Origin: Lachnospiraceae bacterium
Lineage (GTDB): Bacteria > Bacillota > Clostridia > Lachnospirales > Lachnospiraceae
Length of the DNA: 64,000 bases
Direction: 5' to 3'
Assembly (NCBI GenBank): GCA_902363675.1
Contig: CABJAV010000006.1
Coordinates: 62,001 to 126,000 of the forward strand
Shown: positions 43,804-51,817 of the stretch, piece after piece
How positions within the stretch are numbered: position 1 is the stretch's first letter
Layout of the letters: every line of letters starts with the position of its first letter
Made by a program: the position numbers and the translations under genes
The notes under the pieces: model-generated
Database searches by the model: none
What the model was told of the DNA's origin: nothing
The model's input: the letters and a program-made list of their open reading frames with translations, nothing else

Positions 43804-44729
43804 TAGTTATCCTCCTCGGAATGAAAAATTATTTTCTGAATCTTTTGAAGCTGTGTATCGGTGCTGTCAATTCCGAATGGACGCATCATGCGATAGAGTG
43901 GAAGTGTTTGTACCGTTAGCAGACATTTTTGCATATCCTCGACGCAAAAACCACCGGAATTGCGAAACATTGGAAAAAGAAAGTTATTTTCCAAAAAAGA
44001 AATTAGTTTTTGATGTCCGTTCAATTCTGTTAAAAGTACATCGCTATCTTCATTTTGGACGGAAAGGCAGAGCATTGCGGACAGTTTACAAGGACTTTCG
44101 CAAAAACAGTTACGGCGTGGAACTGCAAATTTGTCGCGGTCCTCATCAATATAAAGAAGATCTTCGGTGTTCAAATGATTCCGGTGTACGGCATCCCGAC
44201 AGAGTTTTTGCTGTGGAAATGCAGGATAAACCATGATATCCCCTTCTGAAGAAATATCAACAATTGCTACATCATCCGTCATCAGACGGAAGCCTTTTTC
44301 AAGCAGTTTTGTCGTAAGTGTTGATTTTCCGGAACCGCTGTCTCCGGCGATGATTAGAGCATTCCCATCATGTTCTACAGCACTGCAGTGAATTGCAAGC
44401 TGATTACGCTGCCAAAAGAGCATAGCAATACAATATCCAAATACAAAAGGAGTTAGTTGATTCATAGAAATTCCTTCTTTTGGACATATATCAATGATTA
44501 TCCCGTCTGTGATCTGAAAAATTCCTACCTGATTGCAAAACAAAATATGAGTTTTGGTGATAGGAGATACATAATATGTGGTTTCTTTTTCTGCCATAGA
44601 TAAAAGAGATGATGTAGTTTTTATGTAAATATCTGCGTCGCGCTCATCTGTTGGAATTAGATGTGAATATTCGATTTCTGAGCAGAGCGTAGTTCCATAA
44701 ATTTTGTACCAAAATAATTCGTTGTTCAT
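43803..44729 (-). CDS. HPrK-like peptide kinase (lasso K protein, copy 1)
   Basis: The 308-residue protein has a P-loop AGDSGSGKSTLTTKLL (about residues 130-145) preceded by AIHCSAV. After it come LMTDDVAIVDI, PAFPQQKLCRDA and LLYIDEDRDKFAVPRR. These are the elements shared by HPr kinase-like proteins of RiPP clusters. In paeninodin-type systems such kinases phosphorylate the C-terminal Ser of the precursor. Only the precursor at 46772 ends in Ser. Its stop overlaps the start of the cyclase gene downstream, so both are translated together. Confidence 0.82.
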   Translation of the reverse strand: MNNELFWYKIYGTTLCSEIEYSHLIPTDERDADIYIKTTSSLLSMAEKETTYYVSPITKTHILFCNQVGIFQITDGIIIDICPKEGISMNQLTPFVFGYCIAMLFWQRNQLAIHCSAVEHDGNALIIAGDSGSGKSTLTTKLLEKGFRLMTDDVAIVDISSEGDIMVYPAFPQQKLCRDAVHRNHLNTEDLLYIDEDRDKFAVPRRNCFCESPCKLSAMLCLSVQNEDSDVLLTELNGHQKLISFLENNFLFPMFRNSGGFCVEDMQKCLLTVQTLPLYRMMRPFGIDSTDTQLQKIQKIIFHSEEDN

Positions 44730-44784
44730 AATAAAATTACCTTATTTGTTTTTAAAACGGATGTAAATAAAACTATCATAATTG

Positions 44785-46686
44785 TTAGAATTTCTCAGAG
44801 GTCTTCTCAATAAGATTTTGAGTCATCACGCAATAGAACAGATTCATTAAAACAAAAGAATCATGGTCACGTTCTTCTTCGGAAGGCTTTCCTTTTTGCA
44901 TCCACTGATCTATTACGGCAAAATCAAGGTATTTTGACCAGAAAGTCCGGTCTAATTTCTTGTTGACGATTGTTTTCATTTCCGCAAACTCCTTGTACCA
45001 ATTGGGATTAGAAGGATAATTTTTGGCGCTCATGTCTTCCTTGATATGAACGGAATACAAAGATTTTGGCATAATGTCACGAAATGCTTCGCGGAAAATA
45101 AAGCGGTTATGCGAATTTTTCAGGTATAGGTGCCGTGGAATCGATACAGCAAAGTCAATAACGCGGTAATCAAGGTATGGAACGATGTAGCGAATATTGT
45201 TGTAAGCGCCCAATAATGCGACATTGTCCAGACGATTCCGACTGCCTCCATCCGCAATGTATCGAATCGGATCATAAGAAAAATGTAAGGCGGGCATATC
45301 CTTTTCAGAAAAATGACTGCGGAAGTTCTTGTTCAAAAATTCAGGTGTGGCAAAAACTGTGCAAAATGCACCAGTTAAAGTGCGGCGTTTCGGTCCGAGC
45401 TGGTTTTTACAGGCTTTAAGTGTTCTAAAAATACGTCCTTTTTGTCCATGGGTTGAGGACCACATAGAACGGAAAAAATGGTAGTACTCATGGTGATAAA
45501 ACATTTCGTAAGGAGAACTGCGATGACTGATTCCTTCGTCACCGCCGTGTCCGGTAAATATAACGGAGGCTCCGTTTTCGTGCATGCATGAACAAGAATC
45601 ACAAAGTGCCATGGCATTGATATATGGTGGCATTGCATAGCGGAGTGCCGGTGGTTCGTTTTCATCCAAGGAAAATCCTAAAGATTGCATTTGCCGGGCA
45701 AGAAGGCTATTCATACTGCGATCACTTTTCATCTGACTGTAGTGGCATTGGATATGTTCCTGTTTACAAATATCTTTAATAATTAAACGTTCGTCATGGT
45801 CCGCATAGGGAATTTCATTCGGATCGACTGACCAGGAAAAATAAACACAGTCGCGGCCGAGACGATGAATTAAAATACCAATGACACCGGAATCGAGTCC
45901 GCCAGAGAGCTCAGCACCGGCTTTTCCCGGAATTGCCTGCAGACGACGCTGAATGGAATCCGTTACAAGTTCTTTGAGTTTTGCTTTATACAGTTCGAAA
46001 GAAGTGTAGTGAATTTTCTTTTTACCCAATTGCCAATAGCTGTGGATTTCCTGACTTATTTTTTCATTTTTTATAGAAAAAGTTATATAGGATGCTGGGG
46101 AAACACAGAAAATATTCTGATATTCTGTACTTGTTACACTGTCAACAAAATATCCGGAAAGCGTTCGGTAAATCCAGTCTTCATTAAGAGAAGAATCTAC
46201 ACCGTCTAATCCTAAAAGACCACGAATGTCCGTAGAAAAAGCCATAAAGGAATTGTCTGCGTAGTAATATAATGGGCGGATGCCCATATGATCGCGAAAG
46301 AGGGTCAGTGTTTGTGCATTCTCATCATATATGACACCGCTAAAGTCTCCATTGACATCTTTTAGTGCGCTCATACCAAATTGCGTGAGATAAGATAGCA
46401 GGAGCTCCTCGTCGGAAATGGAAGTTGGGGCATTGCATTTTATAATCAGTTCTTCACGGTTATACAGAAGTAGATCTATAGCCGCATACATGGAGTTCAT
46501 ATGTAAAATGGGAGAAGTTGTGGTATGTGTGGCTAACATTTGCAGACAACATCCAATTTGTATATTGTTTTTTTCAAAGATTTGTTTTGCATCCCGGCCA
46601 TAAGCATTGTTCCATAAAATAAGTTTTTTCTTATTTTTATCCTGTGTATGTATCGAATTGCAAAATGTTCCAAAAATACCGCTCAT
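44785..46686 (-). CDS. Asparagine-synthetase-like lasso cyclase (C protein, copy 1)
   Basis: The 633-residue protein begins MSGIFGTFCNSI, with Ser instead of catalytic Cys2. A glutaminase-like domain follows (LFRDHMGIRPLYYY), then the synthetase domain with AELSGGLDSGVIGILI (about residue 258). It also has FTGHGGDEGISHRSSP, a cyclase and asparagine-synthetase family element, and PYLDYRVIDFAVSIP. It is the first full gene after precursor A2 on the same strand, so it is the natural partner of that precursor. RBS TGGAGGAA precedes the start. Together with the copy at 41866 it makes two cyclases in one locus. Confidence 0.85.
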   Translation of the reverse strand: MSGIFGTFCNSIHTQDKNKKKLILWNNAYGRDAKQIFEKNNIQIGCCLQMLATHTTTSPILHMNSMYAAIDLLLYNREELIIKCNAPTSISDEELLLSYLTQFGMSALKDVNGDFSGVIYDENAQTLTLFRDHMGIRPLYYYADNSFMAFSTDIRGLLGLDGVDSSLNEDWIYRTLSGYFVDSVTSTEYQNIFCVSPASYITFSIKNEKISQEIHSYWQLGKKKIHYTSFELYKAKLKELVTDSIQRRLQAIPGKAGAELSGGLDSGVIGILIHRLGRDCVYFSWSVDPNEIPYADHDERLIIKDICKQEHIQCHYSQMKSDRSMNSLLARQMQSLGFSLDENEPPALRYAMPPYINAMALCDSCSCMHENGASVIFTGHGGDEGISHRSSPYEMFYHHEYYHFFRSMWSSTHGQKGRIFRTLKACKNQLGPKRRTLTGAFCTVFATPEFLNKNFRSHFSEKDMPALHFSYDPIRYIADGGSRNRLDNVALLGAYNNIRYIVPYLDYRVIDFAVSIPRHLYLKNSHNRFIFREAFRDIMPKSLYSVHIKEDMSAKNYPSNPNWYKEFAEMKTIVNKKLDRTFWSKYLDFAVIDQWMQKGKPSEEERDHDSFVLMNLFYCVMTQNLIEKTSEKF

Positions 46687-46721
46687 TGGGTTCCTCCAGT
46701 TAAGTTTTTCTCATTTTATCG

Positions 46722-46753
46722 TAAAAAAAGAACTCCTGTCAATCCGACAGGAG
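46722..46753 (-). terminator. Terminator/attenuator between precursor A2 and the cyclase gene
   Basis: On the minus strand, CTCCTGTC and GACAGGAG pair around loop GGATT and are followed by TTCTTTTTTT. It lies 18 bases after the A2 stop and 35 bases before the cyclase start. Partial read-through would give more precursor than enzyme, as is usual in RiPP operons. Confidence 0.88.
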
Positions 46754-46771
46754 CCTGTAATTGAATCTGAA

Positions 46772-46933
46772 TTATGAATGTGCGTTTGTGTCTGGATCTG
46801 GAGCAACCGGCTTGTTTTCATTTCTGTCACCAAAAACGATATCGAAAGGTCCTTCATAGCCGACCTTGAAATATCCGTTTGCAGTTTCGTTAATGTTTAA
46901 CTCGGTGATACTAGGTGTATTCCATTTTTTCAT
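46772..46933 (-). CDS. Lasso-type precursor peptide A2 with C-terminal serine
   Basis: A 53-residue peptide. The leader MKKWNTPSITELNINETA has the W..P.I..L.....T pattern of Firmicutes lasso leaders and shares W....I.ELNINETA.G with A1. The core (NGYFKVGYEGPFDI...) has a Glu nine residues after the leader if Thr is at -2, or at position 8 if the core starts at the Gly. Both fit a lasso ring. The tail is acidic and ends PDPDTNAHS; paeninodin likewise ends in an acidic tail plus Ser, which its kinase phosphorylates. Start ATG 46933 has TGGAGGAAG at good distance; a promoter lies upstream and a terminator directly after. Confidence 0.82.
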   Translation of the reverse strand: MKKWNTPSITELNINETANGYFKVGYEGPFDIVFGDRNENKPVAPDPDTNAHS

Positions 46934-46974
46934 AATGTCTTCCTCCATTAAACCTTATAAATAATTATAATCTA

Positions 46975-47002
46975 ATTATACAGCTTTGTCGAAACCAGTC
47001 AA
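46975..47002 (-). promoter_or_regulatory. Promoter for precursor A2 and the minus-strand RiPP operon
   Basis: Read on the minus strand, TTGACT (47002-46997), a 16-base spacer and a perfect TATAAT (46980-46975) end 41 bases before the A2 start codon. This is one of the best sigma-A-like promoters in the window. Confidence 0.8.
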
Positions 47003-47094
47003 TATATCTAACAAAAATGATAGAGTTGAAAGAATAGAGGATACAAATAACAGTCAATGTGTTAAGATGAAGAAAAACAAAAGGGAAAAGGGTC

Positions 47095-48018
47095 ATGGAA
47101 AGATATTGTTTATATGGAATGTCTCTTGTTTCGGATCTTGCGTTTCCACAACTTGTTAAAGAGACAGAAGAATATCGGCGGCAGCATCCGGATGACTGGC
47201 AGATTGAGATTGTAAAGGGAAAGATCCCGCAGGATATCCGGGAACGTACCGACGTAAAATACGAGTTTGGGGATGATTTCAGCTGGCTGGTAAACAGTAC
47301 GGCATGGATCATCGTGGAGAACGGAAAACGGATTACTTACGAGTTGAAGGAAGGCGGCAGGGTGGATTATCTGCGCTCGTATCTTCTGGGATGGGGAATG
47401 TCCATGCTTGCTTTGCAGAGAGGAATACTTGCAATCCATTGCAGCGCAGTGGCGGATGAAGCAGGTGCGATTCTGATCTGTGGGGAGAGCGGAGCCGGTA
47501 AATCAACCGTGACGACCGCTTTTTTGGAAAAAGGGTATCGCCTTATGGCCGATGATATGGCCTTTGTTGAGGTGACGGAGGATGGAATTGCAATGGCAAG
47601 CCCGGCATTTCCGTATCAGAAGCTTTGCAGAGATGCGGCGCTTGCAAAAGGATATCATATGGAAAATATGATATATATAGATGAAGAGAAAGACAAATTT
47701 CTTGTGCCGTATACCGGAAATTTCTCTCTTTACCCAGTTCCGGTACGTGGCATGTGTATGCTTGGCATTGTTTCGGGAAAGCAGGTTGTATCAGCAAAAA
47801 TAAAAGGCATGGATCAATTTCATCTTGTTGCCAATAATCTATTTTTGCGGCACTTACTTGGAGCAAAGAAATATGAGCCGAAGATTGGACAGCTTTGCCT
47901 GAAGATGGCAGCGTCTGTGCCTTGCGGTTTTATAGGAAGACCGCAGAAAGGGGATTACATCGAAGCGATTATGGATTCTGCAACGGAATTTTTAAATGAA
48001 TGGACAGCTGAAAAATAA
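47095..48018 (+). CDS. HPrK-like peptide kinase (lasso K protein, copy 2)
   Basis: The 307-residue protein shares the architecture of the kinase at 43803. It has AIHCSAVADEAGAILI, P-loop CGESGAGKSTVTTAFLE (about residues 128-144), RLMADDMAFVEV, SPAFPYQKLCRDAA, and MIYIDEEKDKFLVPY. The N-terminal 100 residues are diverged from copy 1 and may set peptide specificity. It is divergent from precursor A2 and followed by the promoter for B1 and the exporter. Expected to phosphorylate a Ser or Thr of a RiPP precursor; which one cannot be read from sequence. Confidence 0.83.
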   Translation: MERYCLYGMSLVSDLAFPQLVKETEEYRRQHPDDWQIEIVKGKIPQDIRERTDVKYEFGDDFSWLVNSTAWIIVENGKRITYELKEGGRVDYLRSYLLGWGMSMLALQRGILAIHCSAVADEAGAILICGESGAGKSTVTTAFLEKGYRLMADDMAFVEVTEDGIAMASPAFPYQKLCRDAALAKGYHMENMIYIDEEKDKFLVPYTGNFSLYPVPVRGMCMLGIVSGKQVVSAKIKGMDQFHLVANNLFLRHLLGAKKYEPKIGQLCLKMAASVPCGFIGRPQKGDYIEAIMDSATEFLNEWTAEK

Positions 48019-48020
48019 AT

Positions 48021-48049
48021 TTGAATTAGAAAATCGGGTATAGTATAAT
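48021..48049 (+). promoter_or_regulatory. Promoter for the B1-exporter pair
   Basis: TTGAAT (48021-48026), a 17-base spacer and TATAAT (48044-48049) lie just after the kinase stop and 66 bases before the B1 start. Perfect -10 and spacing, fair -35. Confidence 0.7.
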
Positions 48050-48114
48050 TATAACTATTCAGTTAATTATATAGATTACATTTTAAATATGGAAAAGCAG
48101 AAGGAGAATTTAGT

Positions 48115-48387
48115 ATGAAACGTGATCAGGCAATCGAATTAAAGAAAACACTTAATGTAACGGACCTTGCAGGGGAAAAGGTTATGGTAGATTTTGAGCA
48201 GGGCAAGTATTTTATGATTAAGGGAACCGGAAATGACATCTGGGATATGTTACAGGAAAACAAAAATATTACACCGGGAGAGATTATTGATAAACTGCTG
48301 GCAGAGTACGAAGTCAGCCAGGAGGAATGTGAAGCGTCTGTGATGGAGTTCCTGGGAAAAATGCAGGAATTAGGCTTTATTGCCTAA
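48115..48387 (+). CDS. PqqD-like RiPP recognition protein (lasso B1)
   Basis: The 90-residue protein matches the PqqD/RRE fold: KTLNVTDLAGEKVMVDFEQG, then KYFMIKGTGNDIWDML, ITPGEIIDKLLAEY and a last helix ASVMEFLGKMQELGFI. It should bind the precursor leader (around the I.ELN segment) and present it to the B2 peptidase and cyclases. Only one copy exists in the locus, so it probably serves both precursors, in line with their shared leader. RBS AAGGAGA precedes ATG 48115; the exporter starts 18 bases downstream. Confidence 0.88.
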   Translation: MKRDQAIELKKTLNVTDLAGEKVMVDFEQGKYFMIKGTGNDIWDMLQENKNITPGEIIDKLLAEYEVSQEECEASVMEFLGKMQELGFIA

Positions 48388-48405
48388 GCATGAGAGGGTA
48401 ATAAT

Positions 48406-50085
48406 GTGATAAAACGATTAAAAACTATGTGGGATGACAGGGAGAATCAGGCACGGTATATGAAGTGGCTGATGCAGTATTCCAAGCCGTACATAGGAAA
48501 AATTATACTTGTCATGCTTCTCGGAATTGCAAGTACGGTTGCGTCACTTGTAATGGTTCAGATTTCAAAGGTTATCATCGACAATGCCTCTTTTGGAAAT
48601 GCGTTTGTCCGGCTGCTGGTTGTTTACCTGTTGCTGATGTTGTTGATGCAGGGAATTTCCATTGTAAATACGCTGGTATCTACGATGTTAACGGAGCGTT
48701 TTTCGTTCGGCATAAGAAAACAGATTTACGAAAAGATCATTCGGTCACACTGGATGAGTATTACAAAGTATCACACGGGCGATTTGATGACTCGGCTGAC
48801 CAGTGATGCGGGAAATATTGCGGATGGTATTATCGGAACGATTCCAAATATCATAATGCTTATTGTAGAACTGGTTATGGTATTTTTTACATTGTTCTAT
48901 TATTCGCCGCTGCTTGCAATTCTTGCGCTTCTGGTGGCACCGGTTGCAGCAATCATGGCATGGTGGCTCGGCAAAAAGCTTCGCGTATTGCAGAAAAAAG
49001 TGCAGGAGACGGAATCTGCATACCGGTCATTTTTGCAGGAGAGTATGGCAAACCTTCTTGTTGTAAAGGCTTTTACAAATGAAGATTATTCGGTGAATCG
49101 ATTGACCGATTTGCGGGAGAATCGTTTTTACTGGGTATATAAAAAGACAAAAATGGGAGTGATAAGCTCGACGGCAATGTCATTGGCATTTCAGCTCGGA
49201 TATATCGCAGCATTTTCATACGGCGTATACCAGATTGCAAATGGAGCAATTACATATGGAACGATGTCGGTTTTCCTGTCATTGGTGAACCGTGTGCAGT
49301 CACCTGTGCTGGAATTGGCGCAGCAGGTTCCAAGGATTGTCATGATTCTGACCTCCACAGGACGAATTGTTGAGTTGCAGAATATTCCGTTGGAGGAAAG
49401 CAGCAAGAAGCAGATCGAGGCAAAAAAAATTGGTGTCAAGGTTGAAAATCTTTCCTTTGGATATACGCAGGAACCTGTGTTAAAGGATACGTCATTGACG
49501 ATTGAGCCGGGGGAGTTTGTAGCAATTATCGGAGAATCCGGTATTGGTAAAACGACACTGATTCGCCTGATCATGTCTTTTATGAATACTTATCAGGGTT
49601 CGATTACGTATTTTAATGAAAAAGGAGAGACAGAACCGGCAAATGCCGCGACACGTGAATTTGTCTCCTATGTACCGCAGGGCAATACATTATTTAGCGG
49701 AACAATCCGTGAAAATATCCGTATTGGTAACCTGAATGCAACAGAAGAAGAAATGTGGAAAGCACTTCGCATGGCATCGGCAGAAACTTTTATCAGGAAT
49801 CTTCCGCAGGGACTTGACACAGTAATCGGTGAGAGAGGACATGGACTCTCGGAAGGACAGGCGCAGCGTATTGCAATCGCCAGAGCCTTTGTACGCAAAG
49901 CCCCGTTTTTGATTTTGGATGAGGCAACTTCGGCATTGGACGAGGATACAGAGATGGCAGTGATACAGGGACTGCAGGAACTTACACCAAGACCGACCTG
50001 CCTGGTAATTACACATAGAAAAAGCATTTTACAATATTGTGATCGCGAAATAAAGATCGAAAATAAAAAAGCATCGGATTTATAA
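48406..50085 (+). CDS. ABC exporter of the lasso-type RiPP locus (D protein)
   Basis: The 559-residue half-transporter has about six membrane helices in residues 30-320 and one nucleotide-binding domain with Walker A GESGIGKTTLIR (about residue 373), signature LSEGQAQRIAIARA, and Walker B PFLILDEATSALD. There is no N-terminal C39 peptidase domain, which fits lasso systems where B2 cuts the leader. A homodimer would export the mature peptide and could give self-immunity. The start is GTG 48406 behind GAGAGGG. It ends at the terminator 50066-50101. Confidence 0.9.
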   Translation: MIKRLKTMWDDRENQARYMKWLMQYSKPYIGKIILVMLLGIASTVASLVMVQISKVIIDNASFGNAFVRLLVVYLLLMLLMQGISIVNTLVSTMLTERFSFGIRKQIYEKIIRSHWMSITKYHTGDLMTRLTSDAGNIADGIIGTIPNIIMLIVELVMVFFTLFYYSPLLAILALLVAPVAAIMAWWLGKKLRVLQKKVQETESAYRSFLQESMANLLVVKAFTNEDYSVNRLTDLRENRFYWVYKKTKMGVISSTAMSLAFQLGYIAAFSYGVYQIANGAITYGTMSVFLSLVNRVQSPVLELAQQVPRIVMILTSTGRIVELQNIPLEESSKKQIEAKKIGVKVENLSFGYTQEPVLKDTSLTIEPGEFVAIIGESGIGKTTLIRLIMSFMNTYQGSITYFNEKGETEPANAATREFVSYVPQGNTLFSGTIRENIRIGNLNATEEEMWKALRMASAETFIRNLPQGLDTVIGERGHGLSEGQAQRIAIARAFVRKAPFLILDEATSALDEDTEMAVIQGLQELTPRPTCLVITHRKSILQYCDREIKIENKKASDL

Positions 50086-50101
50086 TCCTTTGCTTTTTTT
50101 T
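50066..50101. terminator. Terminator between the exporter and the convergent histidine kinase gene
   Basis: AAAAAAGCA..GGAT and AATCC..TGCTTTTTTT pair with a small internal loop and end in a T run. It overlaps the exporter stop codon and has an A run at its left, so it can act on both convergent transcripts. Confidence 0.75.
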
Positions 50102-50103
50102 AT

Positions 50104-50928
50104 TTACGGATTTATATGAATTGGGAGCTGAATTGTGAAAGTACTTCCTTTTCCAGGCTGACTGGTACAGGAAACGGTTCCATTATGTCGTTCTACAATG
50201 GCTTTCACGATTGCAAGTCCCAGACCGCTGCCGGTGGCAGAATTTGGAGTGCGTGAAGCGGAAACCGTATAGGTACGGCCAAACAGGTGTGGCAAGGCTT
50301 CCGGTGGAATGCCTGGACCATTATCACTGACGGCTATCTGTAAAAATTGATGATCCGAAGTGATTTTGGCGTGCAAAGTGATGGAGCTTCCTTTTGGCGT
50401 GTATTTTGCGGCATTTGTAAAAAGATTATCGAGTACACGTACCATTTTCTGGACATCGATATCGATTTGACATTGTAAATCTTCCGGAAGATCTAAAATC
50501 ATTTCATGATCATCGTAAAGACTTGCGGCTGTGGCATCGTAAAAGTATTCTTCCAGGAAAGGCAAGGCATCGATTGGCTGCAGATCCAGTTCTTTTGAGG
50601 TGTCTTCCACACAAAAAAGATAATACATATCCTGTATGAGATTTTCCAGAGTGGCAGTCCTGTGATTAATCAGACGGATGGATGATTCATAGTCTTCCAG
50701 ACGGATATTCTGTCCGGAGGTGAGATAATCGATCGCGCTGCGGATTGCTGTAATGGGAGCACGCAGATCGTGGGAGATGTTGGCCAGCATGGTTTCTCGT
50801 TCCTGCTGCAATTTTTCCAGTTCCCGATTGGCGTTGGAAAGCTGTAAATTGGCTTCCAGCAATTTTTGCGATAAGCTTTCGATACTTTCCGGTTCAATGG
50901 AAGGGGATAAAAACGTTTGTTTTTCCAT
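50104..50928 (-). CDS. Cytoplasmic sensor histidine kinase
   Basis: The 274-residue kinase has no membrane helix. A coiled coil (about 15-48) leads to the H-box ANISHDLRAPITAI (about residues 50-63), then N-box LDNLFTNAAKYTPK, G1 VSDNGPGIP and G2 GSGLGLAIVKAIVERH. Lack of a sensor domain suggests a partner or cytoplasmic signal. It is downstream of the response regulator gene (34-base gap) on the same strand and converges on the RiPP exporter gene. Position suggests control of the RiPP or capsule genes, which is inference. Confidence 0.9.
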   Translation of the reverse strand: MEKQTFLSPSIEPESIESLSQKLLEANLQLSNANRELEKLQQERETMLANISHDLRAPITAIRSAIDYLTSGQNIRLEDYESSIRLINHRTATLENLIQDMYYLFCVEDTSKELDLQPIDALPFLEEYFYDATAASLYDDHEMILDLPEDLQCQIDIDVQKMVRVLDNLFTNAAKYTPKGSSITLHAKITSDHQFLQIAVSDNGPGIPPEALPHLFGRTYTVSASRTPNSATGSGLGLAIVKAIVERHNGTVSCTSQPGKGSTFTIQLPIHINP

Positions 50929-50962
50929 AGTTATGTGCTCACTTTCTCTGTGTTACAATCAT

Positions 50963-51649
50963 CTATTTCATAATGAGACGGTAGCCTTTGGACCATACAG
51001 TTTCAATCATATTTTTTAACTCGTAATTGTTTTCGAATTTTTTGCGGAGCCGGCTGACGTTAACCATGACAGAACGTCGGTCAGAGTCCTGATAATAGCC
51101 AAACAGGGCAGTGCCTAATTCTTCGAAAGTCACTTCCTGATTTGGGTGTTCTGCGAGATAGAGTAGTACTTCATATTCGCGATTGGCAAGTCCGAGATCT
51201 TCACCCTGAAATATTGCTTTGTGCGCGATTTTATCGATAGTCAGATTTTGAATTTGAATCAGATTATTGTTCGGAACCTGCTGTGTCTTTGCAAATCGGC
51301 GGAGCAGAACATCGATTCTGGCGCGCAGCTCACGCAGACTGTAGGGCTTTACCATATAATCATCCGCACCTGTGAGCAGTCCGTTGATTTTATCATCTTC
51401 GGAACTTTTTCCGGTCAGAAAAATGATTGGAACATCGGAAAATGTACGGATTTTTTTACAAACCTGATAACCATCCGCCTGTGGCATCATAATGTCCAGA
51501 ATAATACAGTCTGGTGAAATCTGACAAATCAGTTTCAGTGCGTCGGTCGGATTGGATGCGGTGTAAACGCTGTAGCCTTCTCCGGAAAGGTATTTGCAAT
51601 TAATAGAAAGAACTTCATCATCGTCATCAATTAGCAGTAATGTTGACAT
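50963..51649 (-). CDS. OmpR/PhoB-type response regulator
   Basis: The 228-residue protein has a receiver domain (LLLIDDDDEVLS, phospho-acceptor Asp in DCIILDIMMPQADG, lysine in DYMVKPYSLRELRAR) and a C-terminal winged helix (LANREYEVLLYLAEHP, RRSVMVNVSRLRKKFE). ATG 51649 follows AAAGGAG; the frame opens 12 codons earlier without a good RBS. It is divergent from the priming glycosyltransferase, whose promoter element with a palindrome lies in the shared gap, so it could regulate that gene. Confidence 0.93.
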   Translation of the reverse strand: MSTLLLIDDDDEVLSINCKYLSGEGYSVYTASNPTDALKLICQISPDCIILDIMMPQADGYQVCKKIRTFSDVPIIFLTGKSSEDDKINGLLTGADDYMVKPYSLRELRARIDVLLRRFAKTQQVPNNNLIQIQNLTIDKIAHKAIFQGEDLGLANREYEVLLYLAEHPNQEVTFEELGTALFGYYQDSDRRSVMVNVSRLRKKFENNYELKNMIETVWSKGYRLIMK

Positions 51650-51722
51650 AATATACTCCTTTTTGCGACTGTCAAAATGTATCATTACAAAGTAATGCTA
51701 TCATAAAATGAAGGAAATGAAC

Positions 51723-51769
51723 ATAGGAACAATGTCCTATTGAATAGAACTATTGGATACCGTATACTT
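51723..51769 (+). promoter_or_regulatory. 47-bp promoter element with palindrome upstream of the priming transferase
   Basis: A perfect palindrome ATAGGA-ACAATG-TCCTAT (51723-51740) abuts a promoter TTGAAT (51740-51745), 17-base spacer, TATACT (51763-51768). A near-palindrome GGATACCGTATAC covers the -10 region. The copy at 57092-57138 matches at 40 of 47 positions without gaps. The palindrome next to the -35 box suggests an activator or repressor site. Confidence 0.7.
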
Positions 51770-51817
51770 ATTGTGAGTTAGAGAAAATGTGTTGATATTC
51801 AAATGAAAGGGAATTAT

